Shown piece by piece: positions 17,101-25,132 of a DNA stretch of 64,000 bases (positions are counted from its first letter, which is position 1; the number at the start of each line of letters is the position of its first letter). Position numbers and translations under genes: made by a program. The stretch is from Flavobacteriales bacterium UBA3477 (GTDB lineage: Bacteria; Bacteroidota; Bacteroidia; Flavobacteriales; Schleiferiaceae), in the NCBI GenBank assembly GCA_002378005.1, contig DFQY01000055.1, positions 1 to 64,000 on the forward strand, read 5' to 3'. The notes beneath the pieces are model-generated. The model made no database searches. It saw only the letters and a list, made by a program, of their open reading frames with translations, and was not told where the DNA came from.

Positions 17101-18696
17101 TTACAACAAATAATCCGTCGTCATCCAGGTGCTTTGACCCCCCGAAATTATGTTCCCCACCAAGTCTTTCTGGTCTGCACCTGTCGCCACAAGGGTACGG
17201 ATGGAGAATGAGCGCAAAGCATCGTGCACACTCAGTGTAGCCACAGCGCTATCCTTTCTTCCGGTAAACGGCAAGTAATCAGGGCCGCGCTGACAAGAAG
17301 CGTTGATATTCACGCGACATACTTGGTTCACCATGTTGTCCACAGCATAGGCGATGGTTGCCTCGTTGCCGCTGAACAAACTACACTGCTGACCGTAATC
17401 TGATTGCGCGATGCACGTCATTACTTCTTCAAGGTCTTCGTATTCCACGATGGGCACAACCGGGCCGAACTGCTCTTCATGGAAGATGTCCATTTCATTG
17501 GTTACCGGGAACAACACCGCGGGGAAGAATGCGGTATCCGAAACGCGACCGGCGTTTTTGTTAATCACCGTCGCGCCTTTGGCTACGGCATCATCAACAT
17601 AGGCTTCCATCTGCTCAACCTTGTTGCGCTCTGGTAGCGGAGTGAGTGGGCAGTCTGTTTCTGGGTGGTCGAGCACTAGAGCATCGACTGCAGCGGTGAA
17701 CTTCGTGCGGAACTCTTCAGATACGCTCTTGTGCACAAATAGCAGTTTCAATGCGGTACAGCGCTGTCCATTGTAGCTCAAAGCACCGTTCACACATTCT
17801 TTCACGGCTTGGTCGATGTTCGCATCGTCAAAAACGATGGCTGGGTTTTTAGCTTCTAGTCCCAATACCTGACGTAAGCGGTTTGGTTTTGGGTGCTGCG
17901 CGACCAATGCGTTTGAGCTTTTTGAGTTTCCAATTAACGCCAGGACATCCACTTCGCCCGTTTTCATAATAGGGCCTGCCAACGTGCGTCCTCGACCGAA
18001 CACGATGTTCACCGCTCCTGGAGGGAAGGCCTCCTTGAACGCATCAATAAGCGGGGTCAACAATAGCACACCATACTTCGCAGGCTTGAAGACAATAGTG
18101 TTCCCCATGATCAGGGAAGGAATGAGCAAACAAAAGGTCTCGTTAAGCGGGTAGTTGTACGGGCCTAAACACAATACAACGCCCAGCGGCCCGCGACGAA
18201 TTTGGGAAATCACCCCGTCCTTACTCGCCACGTGTGAACCGCGGCGCTGTAGCTCCTTGTACTCCTCGATCGTGTCATTGATATAATCCACCGTACGGTC
18301 AAATTCTTTGTAGGCGGAGCTCTTGTTCTTCGCAATCTCCCACATCAACAAAGTGCTGACCTCTTCACGCTTCTCCTTCATCAACGCCACGAACTTCTCC
18401 ATAGCAGCGATGCGATCTGCGGCGCCAGCAGTAGGCCAATATCCACGGCCATTGTTGTATGCTTCTTTGGCCGCCGCTAAAGCGTCGAGGCCCGCTTGTT
18501 CGTCAAGCGTTGGGGATTCGCCAAGGTATACTCTTTCCGTCGCGCCGTTTGCGCCGACTTTACCCATGGGGCTATATACTTTTTCAAATTCTCCGTCCCA
18601 GGAGTGAATAGATCCGCCGACTAGGTATTGGTTCCAGCGAAATGGTTTTGGTGCGTCAAACTCTGTGATAGGATTGTGTTTAGAGCTTGCTTTCAT
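17101..18696 (-). CDS. Aldehyde dehydrogenase, likely NADP-dependent glyceraldehyde-3-phosphate dehydrogenase (GAPN type)
   Basis: 531 residues of the ALDH superfamily. The catalytic Cys lies in SYNGQRCTALK, the general-base Glu in VLGLEAKNPAIVFDD, and the cofactor-binding segment is LCLGPYNYPLNETF. The closest type I can name is non-phosphorylating GAPN, which oxidises glyceraldehyde-3-phosphate directly to 3-phosphoglycerate and yields NADPH; this rests on recall of the family rather than a diagnostic residue. The protein is about 50 residues longer than typical GAPN, mostly at the N-terminus (residues 1-55) and C-terminus. It is monocistronic with its own terminator. Confidence 0.75.
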   Translation of the reverse strand: MKASSKHNPITEFDAPKPFRWNQYLVGGSIHSWDGEFEKVYSPMGKVGANGATERVYLGESPTLDEQAGLDALAAAKEAYNNGRGYWPTAGAADRIAAMEKFVALMKEKREEVSTLLMWEIAKNKSSAYKEFDRTVDYINDTIEEYKELQRRGSHVASKDGVISQIRRGPLGVVLCLGPYNYPLNETFCLLIPSLIMGNTIVFKPAKYGVLLLTPLIDAFKEAFPPGAVNIVFGRGRTLAGPIMKTGEVDVLALIGNSKSSNALVAQHPKPNRLRQVLGLEAKNPAIVFDDANIDQAVKECVNGALSYNGQRCTALKLLFVHKSVSEEFRTKFTAAVDALVLDHPETDCPLTPLPERNKVEQMEAYVDDAVAKGATVINKNAGRVSDTAFFPAVLFPVTNEMDIFHEEQFGPVVPIVEYEDLEEVMTCIAQSDYGQQCSLFSGNEATIAYAVDNMVNQVCRVNINASCQRGPDYLPFTGRKDSAVATLSVHDALRSFSIRTLVATGADQKDLVGNIISGGQSTWMTTDYLL

Positions 18697-18750
18697 CTTG
18701 TTCTCAGTTTATTACCATATATAAGGCGCGGTTCGGGTTTATGTTCACGC

Positions 18751-18773
18751 CGGGTTAAATGTAAAATAACCCG
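18751..18773. promoter_or_regulatory. Inverted repeat in the GAPN/MBL divergent promoter region
   Basis: CGGGTTA at 18751-18757 and TAACCCG at 18767-18773 form a perfect 7-bp inverted repeat separated by 9 bp. It lies 55 bp upstream of the dehydrogenase start and 70 bp upstream of the MBL gene. A transcription-factor site is possible; no regulator is encoded nearby. Confidence 0.35.
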
Positions 18774-18842
18774 ATTAGAATTGGACCCCCCGTGATAAGC
18801 GTTACGAACAACGTTTGTAACTTGAGGGCAAATTGCATTTTC

Positions 18843-19703
18843 ATGAACCTATACCCCATTCACACCGGGAATTTTAAACTCGATGGCGGCGCTATGTTTG
18901 GCGTTGTTCCCAAAGGGCTTTGGGAGCGAACTAATCCTGCAGATGAGCGCAACTTGTGTACTTGGGCCATGCGCTCTTTGCTGATCGAAAATGGTGACCG
19001 ATTAATCCTAGTGGACACCGGTATCGGTGATAAGCAGAGCGAGAAGTTTTTCAGCCACTACTTCCTGCATGGCGACCACAGCCTCGACGCTTCGTTGGCT
19101 GCTCATGGCTTCAACCGCAATGATATCACTGACGTATTCCTAACACACCTTCACTTTGACCATGTGGGCGGTGCAGTGCAGTGGAATGCCGATCGCACAG
19201 GTTATGAGCCGACCTTTAAAAACGCCACGTATTGGACGAATGAGCGCCATTGGAATTGGGCTACAAAACCCAATGCTCGAGAACGTGCGAGCTTCCTGTC
19301 AGAAAACATCTTGCCGCTCCAAGAAAGTGGGCAACTCAAGTTTATCGACGCGCCGGAAAGTGAACACCGTGTGCCTACTCCGCTGGGCTTTGATGTCTTT
19401 GTGGTGAATGGTCACACAGATGCTCAAATGTGTCCGATTTTGCCCTACAAAGGCAAAACCGTCGTGTTCATGGCAGACCTCATGCCTTCGACCGGTCATA
19501 TTCCTTTACCGTATGTGATGGGATACGATACTCGGCCCCTCATTACTCTGGATGAGCGCAAACGCATCTTCACAGAGGCGGCAGAAAAAGGCTACCATCT
19601 ATTCCTCGAACACGACGCGTACAATGAAGTTTGTACGTTACAAATGACAGAAAAGGGTCCGCGACTTTTGGAAAACGGACGCCTCGATCACTTTGTTGGA
19701 TAA
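18843..19703 (+). CDS. MBL-fold metallo-hydrolase (lactonase-like subgroup)
   Basis: 286 residues from the ATG at 18843, preferred because MNLYPIHTGNFKLDGGAMFG is the usual N-terminus of this subgroup. The metal motif HxHxDH is THLHFDHVGG near residue 103-112, followed by a distal His (NGHTDAQM) and Asp (MADLMPS). Members include quorum-quenching N-acyl-homoserine lactonase relatives and many uncharacterised hydrolases. The substrate is unknown. The M1 peptidase starts 12 bp downstream and is probably co-transcribed. Confidence 0.88.
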   Translation: MNLYPIHTGNFKLDGGAMFGVVPKGLWERTNPADERNLCTWAMRSLLIENGDRLILVDTGIGDKQSEKFFSHYFLHGDHSLDASLAAHGFNRNDITDVFLTHLHFDHVGGAVQWNADRTGYEPTFKNATYWTNERHWNWATKPNARERASFLSENILPLQESGQLKFIDAPESEHRVPTPLGFDVFVVNGHTDAQMCPILPYKGKTVVFMADLMPSTGHIPLPYVMGYDTRPLITLDERKRIFTEAAEKGYHLFLEHDAYNEVCTLQMTEKGPRLLENGRLDHFVG

Positions 19704-19715
19704 CTCCTACACACA

Positions 19716-21521
19716 ATGAAAAAACTACTTCTTGCACTCTTTGTGGGTCTCGGTATCAGCGCACAGGCCCAATACTGGCAACAAGCCGTGCATTACGACA
19801 TGGACATCACCATGGATGTTGTGAAGCATCAATACGACGGTGCACAAAAAATCACCTACACGAACAACAGCCCAGATACCTTGCACAAAGCGTATTTCCA
19901 TCTCTACTTCAACGCCTTTCAGCCGGAAAGCATGATGGACGTGCGATCGCGCACCATTGATGATCCCGACCGTCGCGTGCGAGACCGCATTGAGGGCCTT
20001 GCGGCCGACCGCATTGGCTACCAAGAAATTCGTGTGCTCACGCAAAACGATGCTCCTCTGCGTTGGGACGTTCAGGGAACCGTCTTAAAATGTGAATTAG
20101 CCGAACCTCTATTGCCGGGTCAAAGCACGGTCTTTGATATGACCTGGAACGCCCAGGTGCCTGAACAGATTCGCCGATCAGGGTGGAACAACAAGGAGGG
20201 TATTGAATTTACCATGACGCAATGGTACCCAAAATTGGCCGAGTACGATGAGGATGGGTGGCACGCTGACCAATACGTAGGGCGAGAATTCTATGGCGTA
20301 TGGGGCTCTTTTGATGTGAAGATCCATATCCACCGCGACTATGTTCTTGGTGGCACTGGTTCCCTGCAAAACCCCGAAGATGTGGGCTTTGGCTACGGTG
20401 GGGTTAAAAAGGTTCGTTTGGGGAAAAACGAGCTTCGCACCTGGCACTTTAAAGCCGATAAAGTCCATGATTTTGCCTTTGCTGCCGATCCTGATTATGT
20501 CCACAAACAACTGCAAATAGAAAACGGACCATTGGTGCATTTGCTCTACGATCCAAAGACGGCTAATGAGGCGAATTGGGACGAAATTCAAAAAGGCTAC
20601 CTACAGGGCTACTTCGATTTTATGGCCAAGCACTTTGGCAAATATCCGTACGAGCAATTCTCCCTGATTCAAGGTGGTGATGGAGGCATGGAATACCCTA
20701 TGTGTACAATGATGCTGGGTGGCGGCGATACGTTTGAAGGCTTTACCGGACTCTTCGTGCATGAAGCTACGCACAACTGGTACTATGGAGTCATCGGAAC
20801 CAATGAAGCAGCGTACCCGTGGATGGACGAAGGCTTCACTTCTTACGCGGAAGAGGAGTGCATGAACTTCTTGTTCAATCGCGGCGAGGAGAACCCGCAC
20901 CTTGGGGCCTACAGGGCTTATGTCTACCTAGACACCTCAGGCTTGCGCGAGCCGTTGAGCACACCGGCAGATCACTTCAACTACAACCGCACCTACGGCA
21001 TTAACAGCTACAGCGCGGGCGCCTTGTTTTTGAACCAACTCGAATACATTATTGGTGAAGAGGCCTTTGCGCGCGGCATGATGCGCTACTGGCAAAAGTG
21101 GCAGTTCAAGCATCCAAAGCCGGAAGACTTCTTGCGCATCATGGAGTTGGAATCAAATATGGAATTGGACTGGTACCTCAGCTACTACAAAGACCAAGTC
21201 AAAAGCATTGACTACGGCATAGCGGCTGTAGAAAACGATATTGTGGGTACGCAAATCACCCTGCAACGCATAGGGCTATTCCCCATGCCGGTGGATGTAT
21301 TAGTGACTTATGAAAGCAGTCGTAAAGAAATGCACACCATTCCTCTCGTCAGCATGTACGGCGCTAAGCATCAAGAGGGTCTTGAGGTTCACGAGCCGTG
21401 GCCGTGGACGCATCTAGAATACAAACTTTACATCCCGAGCAGTGAAACGGTTATTGGGGTTGAGATTGATCCTTCGAAGCGCATGCTCGACATCGATCGA
21501 AACAATAACACATACGAGTAA
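19716..21521 (+). CDS. M1-family zinc metallopeptidase, exported
   Basis: 601 residues with a cleavable signal peptide (MKKLLLALFVGLGISAQAQ). The zinc site is HEATH at 349-353 with the third ligand Glu372, giving HEXXH-x18-E, the M1 spacing. The exopeptidase/substrate motif GGMEYP (the GAMEN equivalent) lies near residue 325. It is shorter than aminopeptidase N and resembles exported M1 peptidases of Bacteroidota that act in the periplasm or outer envelope. No type IX secretion C-terminal domain is visible. A strong terminator follows immediately. Confidence 0.92.
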   Translation: MKKLLLALFVGLGISAQAQYWQQAVHYDMDITMDVVKHQYDGAQKITYTNNSPDTLHKAYFHLYFNAFQPESMMDVRSRTIDDPDRRVRDRIEGLAADRIGYQEIRVLTQNDAPLRWDVQGTVLKCELAEPLLPGQSTVFDMTWNAQVPEQIRRSGWNNKEGIEFTMTQWYPKLAEYDEDGWHADQYVGREFYGVWGSFDVKIHIHRDYVLGGTGSLQNPEDVGFGYGGVKKVRLGKNELRTWHFKADKVHDFAFAADPDYVHKQLQIENGPLVHLLYDPKTANEANWDEIQKGYLQGYFDFMAKHFGKYPYEQFSLIQGGDGGMEYPMCTMMLGGGDTFEGFTGLFVHEATHNWYYGVIGTNEAAYPWMDEGFTSYAEEECMNFLFNRGEENPHLGAYRAYVYLDTSGLREPLSTPADHFNYNRTYGINSYSAGALFLNQLEYIIGEEAFARGMMRYWQKWQFKHPKPEDFLRIMELESNMELDWYLSYYKDQVKSIDYGIAAVENDIVGTQITLQRIGLFPMPVDVLVTYESSRKEMHTIPLVSMYGAKHQEGLEVHEPWPWTHLEYKLYIPSSETVIGVEIDPSKRMLDIDRNNNTYE

Positions 21522-21522
21522 C

Positions 21523-21551
21523 AAAAAGCCCCGCAAATGCGGGGCTTTTTC
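21523..21551. terminator. Bidirectional terminator between the M1 peptidase and the small basic protein gene
   Basis: Perfect stem AAAAAGCCCCGCA / TGCGGGGCTTTTT around a 3-nt loop, with T runs in both directions. It serves the plus-strand peptidase gene and the minus-strand paaE/small protein transcript. Confidence 0.9.
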
Positions 21552-21561
21552 TATCCTTGGC

Positions 21562-21723
21562 CTAGCGTTTTTTTCCGCCGGTGCCGTACTTCTTGGCTTT
21601 ATTCATGCGCTTTTTCGCGCCCTTGCCGATGTTATAGTCCTTGGCGTTCTTCGGCTTCTTCTCGTGAAAAGAAGGTCCGGGTTCGTCTGTGACGCCGTGT
21701 TTTCTTGGACTGCTTTTACTCAT
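21562..21723 (-). CDS. Small, highly basic protein coupled to paaE (unknown function)
   Basis: 53 residues, starting at the ATG 21723-21721. The start overlaps the paaE stop by 8 bp (ATGAGTAA), so translation is probably coupled. The protein starts MSKSSPRKHGVTDEPG and ends in a Lys/Arg/Gly-rich tail (KGAKKRMNKAKKYGTGGKKR), with a predicted pI well above 10. This composition suggests RNA, DNA or ribosome binding. It is not the ribosomal THX protein as I know it, and I cannot name a family. The open frame fills the space between paaE and the shared terminator, which supports it being real. Confidence 0.6.
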   Translation of the reverse strand: MSKSSPRKHGVTDEPGPSFHEKKPKNAKDYNIGKGAKKRMNKAKKYGTGGKKR

Positions 21724-22843
21724 CGAAGCTTACTACTAATCGGTCACTTGTCGCGTGGCTTTGACAAGCCAAGATGTAACCGTCTTTAACCTCATCGTCT
21801 ACAAGTGCATAGTTCATGACCATCTCGGCAGTACCTTCCAAAACTTTGGCACGACAAGTACAACAAACAGCACCCTTACACGCATAGGGAACATCCGCAC
21901 CTGCGTCTAGGGCTGCGTCCAATACATAGTCCTTCGGCCCCATTTCAAAGTGGGTTTCCTCGCCGTCTAATACCACGGTTACCGAAGCTTTGGCCGAAGC
22001 TCTTGCTTCAGAGGCGGCTTGAGCTTCTGTGGAAAGTGCTGAGGTGTTGAACAGCTCAAAGTGAATATTAGATTTCGCCGTGCCCTTGCTTTCGAGCTTG
22101 GCGCTTACAGTTTCGATCATCTCTTGTGGTCCACACAGGTAATGTGCGGTCACCTTGTTTAAGTCAATCAAAGATTGCGCAAACTTCTCTGCCTTTGCCG
22201 CGTCTATTCTTCCCTTGAGGTGGTCCGTGCCTTGATCCTCACGGCTTAATATGTGGTGTATTTCGAAGCGCTCGAGGTAGGTGTTTTTTAAATCGTCGAT
22301 AGCGTCTTTGAAGATGATGCTATTGCTGTTCTTGTTCCCATAGAAGAGGGTAAAGGTGCTTGTATCATCGCTCGACAAAACACTTTTCGCGATGGACATT
22401 ACCGGAGTAATACCCGACCCTGCCGCCCATCCCACAACGTGTGAGGCAGCGCCAGTAGGAGACCAAGTAAAGTTGCCCGTTGGCGCCATACTTTCGATAG
22501 TATCACCGGCCTTAAGTTCGCGGTTGGCATATGTTGAAAACTTGCCTCCTTCGATTTCTTTTACCGCAACGCGCAGCTCGCCCTCATGAGGAGCGACACA
22601 AACCGAATACGATCTACGCACCTCTTCCCCGCCAATATTGGCTTTAAGGGTGAGGTATTGACCAGGCAAGAATGAAAAATCTGCGCCGTCCTCGGGCAAG
22701 TTAAAGGCAATGCTTACGGCGTTTTCGGTCTCGCGACGCACCTCTTTAACAGTGACCGAGTGGAAATGACCGTCGCCCTTCTCATTTGATTCCTTCTGTA
22801 GGGATGGGGTTTCTGCGGAGTTTTTCTTGAAGAATTTAAACAT
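21716..22843 (-). CDS. paaE: Phenylacetyl-CoA epoxidase reductase subunit (PaaE-like)
   Basis: 375 residues. A short low-complexity N-terminus (about 1-25) is followed by an FAD-binding domain (RRSYSVCVAP), an NAD(P)H-binding domain (GWAAGSGITPVMSIAKS) and a C-terminal plant-type 2Fe-2S ferredoxin. The cluster ligands are Cys in ACKGAVCCTCRAKV (CX4CX2C) and a later Cys in ILACQS. In the Paa pathway it passes electrons from NADPH to the PaaAC di-iron oxygenase. It is divergent from paaABC across a 100-bp promoter region. Hmp-like or other oxygenase reductases are alternatives, but the location favours PaaE. Confidence 0.88.
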   Translation of the reverse strand: MFKFFKKNSAETPSLQKESNEKGDGHFHSVTVKEVRRETENAVSIAFNLPEDGADFSFLPGQYLTLKANIGGEEVRRSYSVCVAPHEGELRVAVKEIEGGKFSTYANRELKAGDTIESMAPTGNFTWSPTGAASHVVGWAAGSGITPVMSIAKSVLSSDDTSTFTLFYGNKNSNSIIFKDAIDDLKNTYLERFEIHHILSREDQGTDHLKGRIDAAKAEKFAQSLIDLNKVTAHYLCGPQEMIETVSAKLESKGTAKSNIHFELFNTSALSTEAQAASEARASAKASVTVVLDGEETHFEMGPKDYVLDAALDAGADVPYACKGAVCCTCRAKVLEGTAEMVMNYALVDDEVKDGYILACQSHATSDRLVVSFDE

Positions 22844-22861
22844 ACTTCTGGGTTTGAGCTG

Positions 22862-22920
22862 TAAAGGTAGAGCGCAATATTAAACCATTAACAACCATTA
22901 GTTGTTGTGTTTTAACTTTG
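22862..22920. promoter_or_regulatory. Divergent paaE/paaA promoter region with a palindrome
   Basis: For paaA the plus strand has TAACTTTG at 22913-22920 (full match to the -7 element), 23 bp before the ATG. For paaE the minus strand has TACCTTTA at 22869-22862 (one mismatch). Between them lies the inverted repeat AACAAC-catta-GTTGTT at 22890-22906, centred where the -33 regions of both promoters would fall. This is a plausible operator for a shared repressor. No regulator gene is adjacent. Confidence 0.5.
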
Positions 22921-22943
22921 TAAACGACCAAATACACAGATAA

Positions 22944-23900
22944 ATGGGAACCAACATCTCTTTACAAGAAAAGTTTCAGGCTTACGTCGACGCCGAGAAT
23001 AAGGTGGAGCCGAAAGACTGGATGCCCGAAAAATACCGGAAGACCTTAGTGCGTCAGATTTCTCAGCACGCCCACAGCGAGGTTATTGGTATGCAGCCTG
23101 AAGCAAACTGGATCACGCGTGCGCCTTCGCTGCGTGCCAAGCTCATTCTTCTTGCCAAGGTGCAGGATGAGGCTGGACACGGTTTGTATTTGTACAGTGC
23201 CGCTGAAACTTTGGGCACAAGTCGCGGCCAAATGATTGCGGACTTGCAAAGCGGAAAAGCAAAATACAGCTCCATCTTCAACTACCCTACGCCTTCTTGG
23301 GCAGATATGGGAACAATCGGATGGTTGGTCGACGGCGCTGCGATTCAAAACCAAGTGATGTTGACGCGCACCAGCTACGGGCCGTACGCTCGTGCTATGG
23401 TTAAAATCTGTAAGGAGGAAAGTTTCCACCAAAGGCAGGGATACGAGATCGTCATGAAATTAGCCCAAGGAACCCCTGAACAAAAGAAAATGGCGCAAGA
23501 GAGTTTGAACCGCTGGTGGTGGCCTTCACTCATGATGTTTGGCCCGTCGGATGACAACAGCCCGAACTCCGAACAGAGCATCCGCTGGAAAATCAAGCGT
23601 AAAAGCAACGATACCCTTCGTCAAGAATTCATCGATAAAACCGTTCCGCAAGCGCATTACCTCGGCCTTACCGTTCCTGATCCTGATTTGAAATGGAATG
23701 AGGAGCGAGGGTCGTACGATTTCGGAGAAATTAATTGGGATGAGTTTTACAACGTTATTCAAGGCAACGGGCCTTGCAATAAAGAGCGCATTGCCCATCA
23801 CGTGAAAGCGCACGAAGAAGGCGCTTGGGTCCGTGAAGCCGCGCTCTCCTACGCTGAAAAAGAAGCTAAGCGCAAAGAAAACAGAACCTCAGCAGCCTAA
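22944..23900 (+). CDS. paaA: Phenylacetyl-CoA epoxidase oxygenase subunit A
   Basis: 318 residues, matching PaaA, the catalytic di-iron subunit that inserts one oxygen atom into the ring of phenylacetyl-CoA. Carboxylate/His ligands can be seen in [11 protein letters not shown] and in [13 protein letters not shown], the two helical iron-binding segments. It starts 23 bp after a good -7 element and is followed 14 bp later by paaB. Confidence 0.96.
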   Translation: MGTNISLQEKFQAYVDAENKVEPKDWMPEKYRKTLVRQISQHAHSEVIGMQPEANWITRAPSLRAKLILLAKVQDEAGHGLYLYSAAETLGTSRGQMIADLQSGKAKYSSIFNYPTPSWADMGTIGWLVDGAAIQNQVMLTRTSYGPYARAMVKICKEESFHQRQGYEIVMKLAQGTPEQKKMAQESLNRWWWPSLMMFGPSDDNSPNSEQSIRWKIKRKSNDTLRQEFIDKTVPQAHYLGLTVPDPDLKWNEERGSYDFGEINWDEFYNVIQGNGPCNKERIAHHVKAHEEGAWVREAALSYAEKEAKRKENRTSAA

Positions 23901-23914
23901 CCTATTACAACCGC

Positions 23915-24202
23915 ATGAATAAGAACCACTGGAAGCTTTACGAAGTCTTTGTCCGCAGCAAAAACGGACTTGCCCACAAACACGTTGGTAGCCTGCATGC
24001 CGCAGATGCCGACATGGCGCTTAAAAACGCCCGTGATGTTTACACCCGTCGTTCTGAGGGCGTCAGTATTTGGGTCGTTCCTTCAGACCAAATCACCGCA
24101 AGTTCGCCGGACGAAAAAGAACCTTTGTTCGCTCCTAGCGATGACAAAGTCTACCGCCACCCTACCTTCTACGACATCCCCGATGATGTCGAACACATGT
24201 AA
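23915..24202 (+). CDS. paaB: Phenylacetyl-CoA epoxidase subunit B
   Basis: 95 residues, the normal size of PaaB, a small subunit that bridges PaaAC dimers. The sequence YEVFVRSKNGLAHKHVGSLHA and the later RSEGVSIWVVPS are typical. It sits between paaA (14 bp) and paaC (3 bp). Confidence 0.95.
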   Translation: MNKNHWKLYEVFVRSKNGLAHKHVGSLHAADADMALKNARDVYTRRSEGVSIWVVPSDQITASSPDEKEPLFAPSDDKVYRHPTFYDIPDDVEHM

Positions 24203-24205
24203 GCC

Positions 24206-24997
24206 ATGGGGGGAGGATGGTTAAACGGCGTGAGGCGCGACTTCACCAAAGAAGAGGCTCTAGAAGAATATTTGTTCTTCCTCGCTGACGACGCCTTGAT
24301 TTTAGGGCAACAGCTCAGCAAATGGTGTTCCGCCGGCCCTGTCTTGGAACAGGATATAGCGATCATCAATACCGCTTTAGACCATATCGGTCGCGCCCGA
24401 CTGTTGTACCAACATTTAGCAGAATTTAAAGGCGGCGCTACCACAGAGGATGCCCTTGCTTATTTCCGCGACCACATGGATTTCCGCAATGCCTTATTGG
24501 TGGAACAGCCTAATGGCCATTGGGGAGACTCCATCGTGCGCAGTTTCTTCATGGACACCTTCAATTTTTACCTCTACGAAGGACTCAGAGGTTGCTCCTA
24601 TTCCCCCATTGCGGAGATTGCTGAAAAGTCGATCAAGGAGATTGCCTACCACGCACAGTGGAGCGCAGAATGGGTGGTTCGTTTGGGTGACGGCACAAAA
24701 GAAAGCCACGAGAAAATTCAAAAAAGCATTGACGACCTGTGGATGTGGGCCGGAGAATTGTTTGAAGCCTCTCCTGTTTTTGAGGTATTAGATCCAAGTT
24801 TTGTAGCCTTCTCTACACTCAAATCTTCTTGGCTAGAAAAGGTGGATGAGGTTCTTCAATTGGCTACGATCACTCGTCCAGAAGATGATGCCTGGGCTCA
24901 AACCGGCGGGCGTTACGGCATACACTCTGCCCACCTAGGATATCTCCTCGCCGAGATGCAAAGTTTACCGCGTACCTACCCGGACGCAAACTGGTAA
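24206..24997 (+). CDS. paaC: Phenylacetyl-CoA epoxidase structural subunit C
   Basis: 263 residues of the PaaC family, the ferritin-like partner that holds PaaA. ALILGQQLSKWCSAGPVLEQDIAI and FRDHMDFRNALLVEQPNGHW are typical. The start at 24206 leaves a 3-bp gap to paaB; a GTG at 24230 is a possible alternative. In most paa operons paaD follows, but here the operon ends and a terminator lies about 100 bp downstream. Confidence 0.94.
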   Translation: MGGGWLNGVRRDFTKEEALEEYLFFLADDALILGQQLSKWCSAGPVLEQDIAIINTALDHIGRARLLYQHLAEFKGGATTEDALAYFRDHMDFRNALLVEQPNGHWGDSIVRSFFMDTFNFYLYEGLRGCSYSPIAEIAEKSIKEIAYHAQWSAEWVVRLGDGTKESHEKIQKSIDDLWMWAGELFEASPVFEVLDPSFVAFSTLKSSWLEKVDEVLQLATITRPEDDAWAQTGGRYGIHSAHLGYLLAEMQSLPRTYPDANW

Positions 24998-25097
24998 CAA
25001 ACTCTTAACACAAATTTTTTTCTTGTGCCTTTTTTCGGCACGAGGTTTGCATTGTCGTTAAAAACAACGATTAATCGTGTTTTTGTGTTAAGCGAGT

Positions 25098-25132
25098 GAG
25101 GGCTAGAGTGGTGGCTTTAGCCCTCTTTTTTT
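25098..25132 (+). terminator. Terminator between paaC and the metal-permease operon
   Basis: GAGGGCTA pairs with TAGCCCTC around a 12-nt loop and is followed by seven T on the plus strand. It overlaps the last codons of the converging permease gene. Upstream, at 25022-25078, lie a short hairpin (CTTGTGCC/GGCACGAG) and the 12-bp palindrome ACGATTAATCGT at 25067-25078, so the paaC 3' leader is unusually structured. Confidence 0.75.

Noticed and set aside
16798..17211. 137-residue frame starting within tRNA-Cys
   Set aside because: It begins inside the tRNA, crosses two terminators and ends within the dehydrogenase gene; there is no coding signature.
23798..23805. TCACGTGA core inside paaA as a third parS site
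   Set aside because: Only the 8-bp core is palindromic; the left flank (CCA) does not match TGTT, so it is most likely coding chance.
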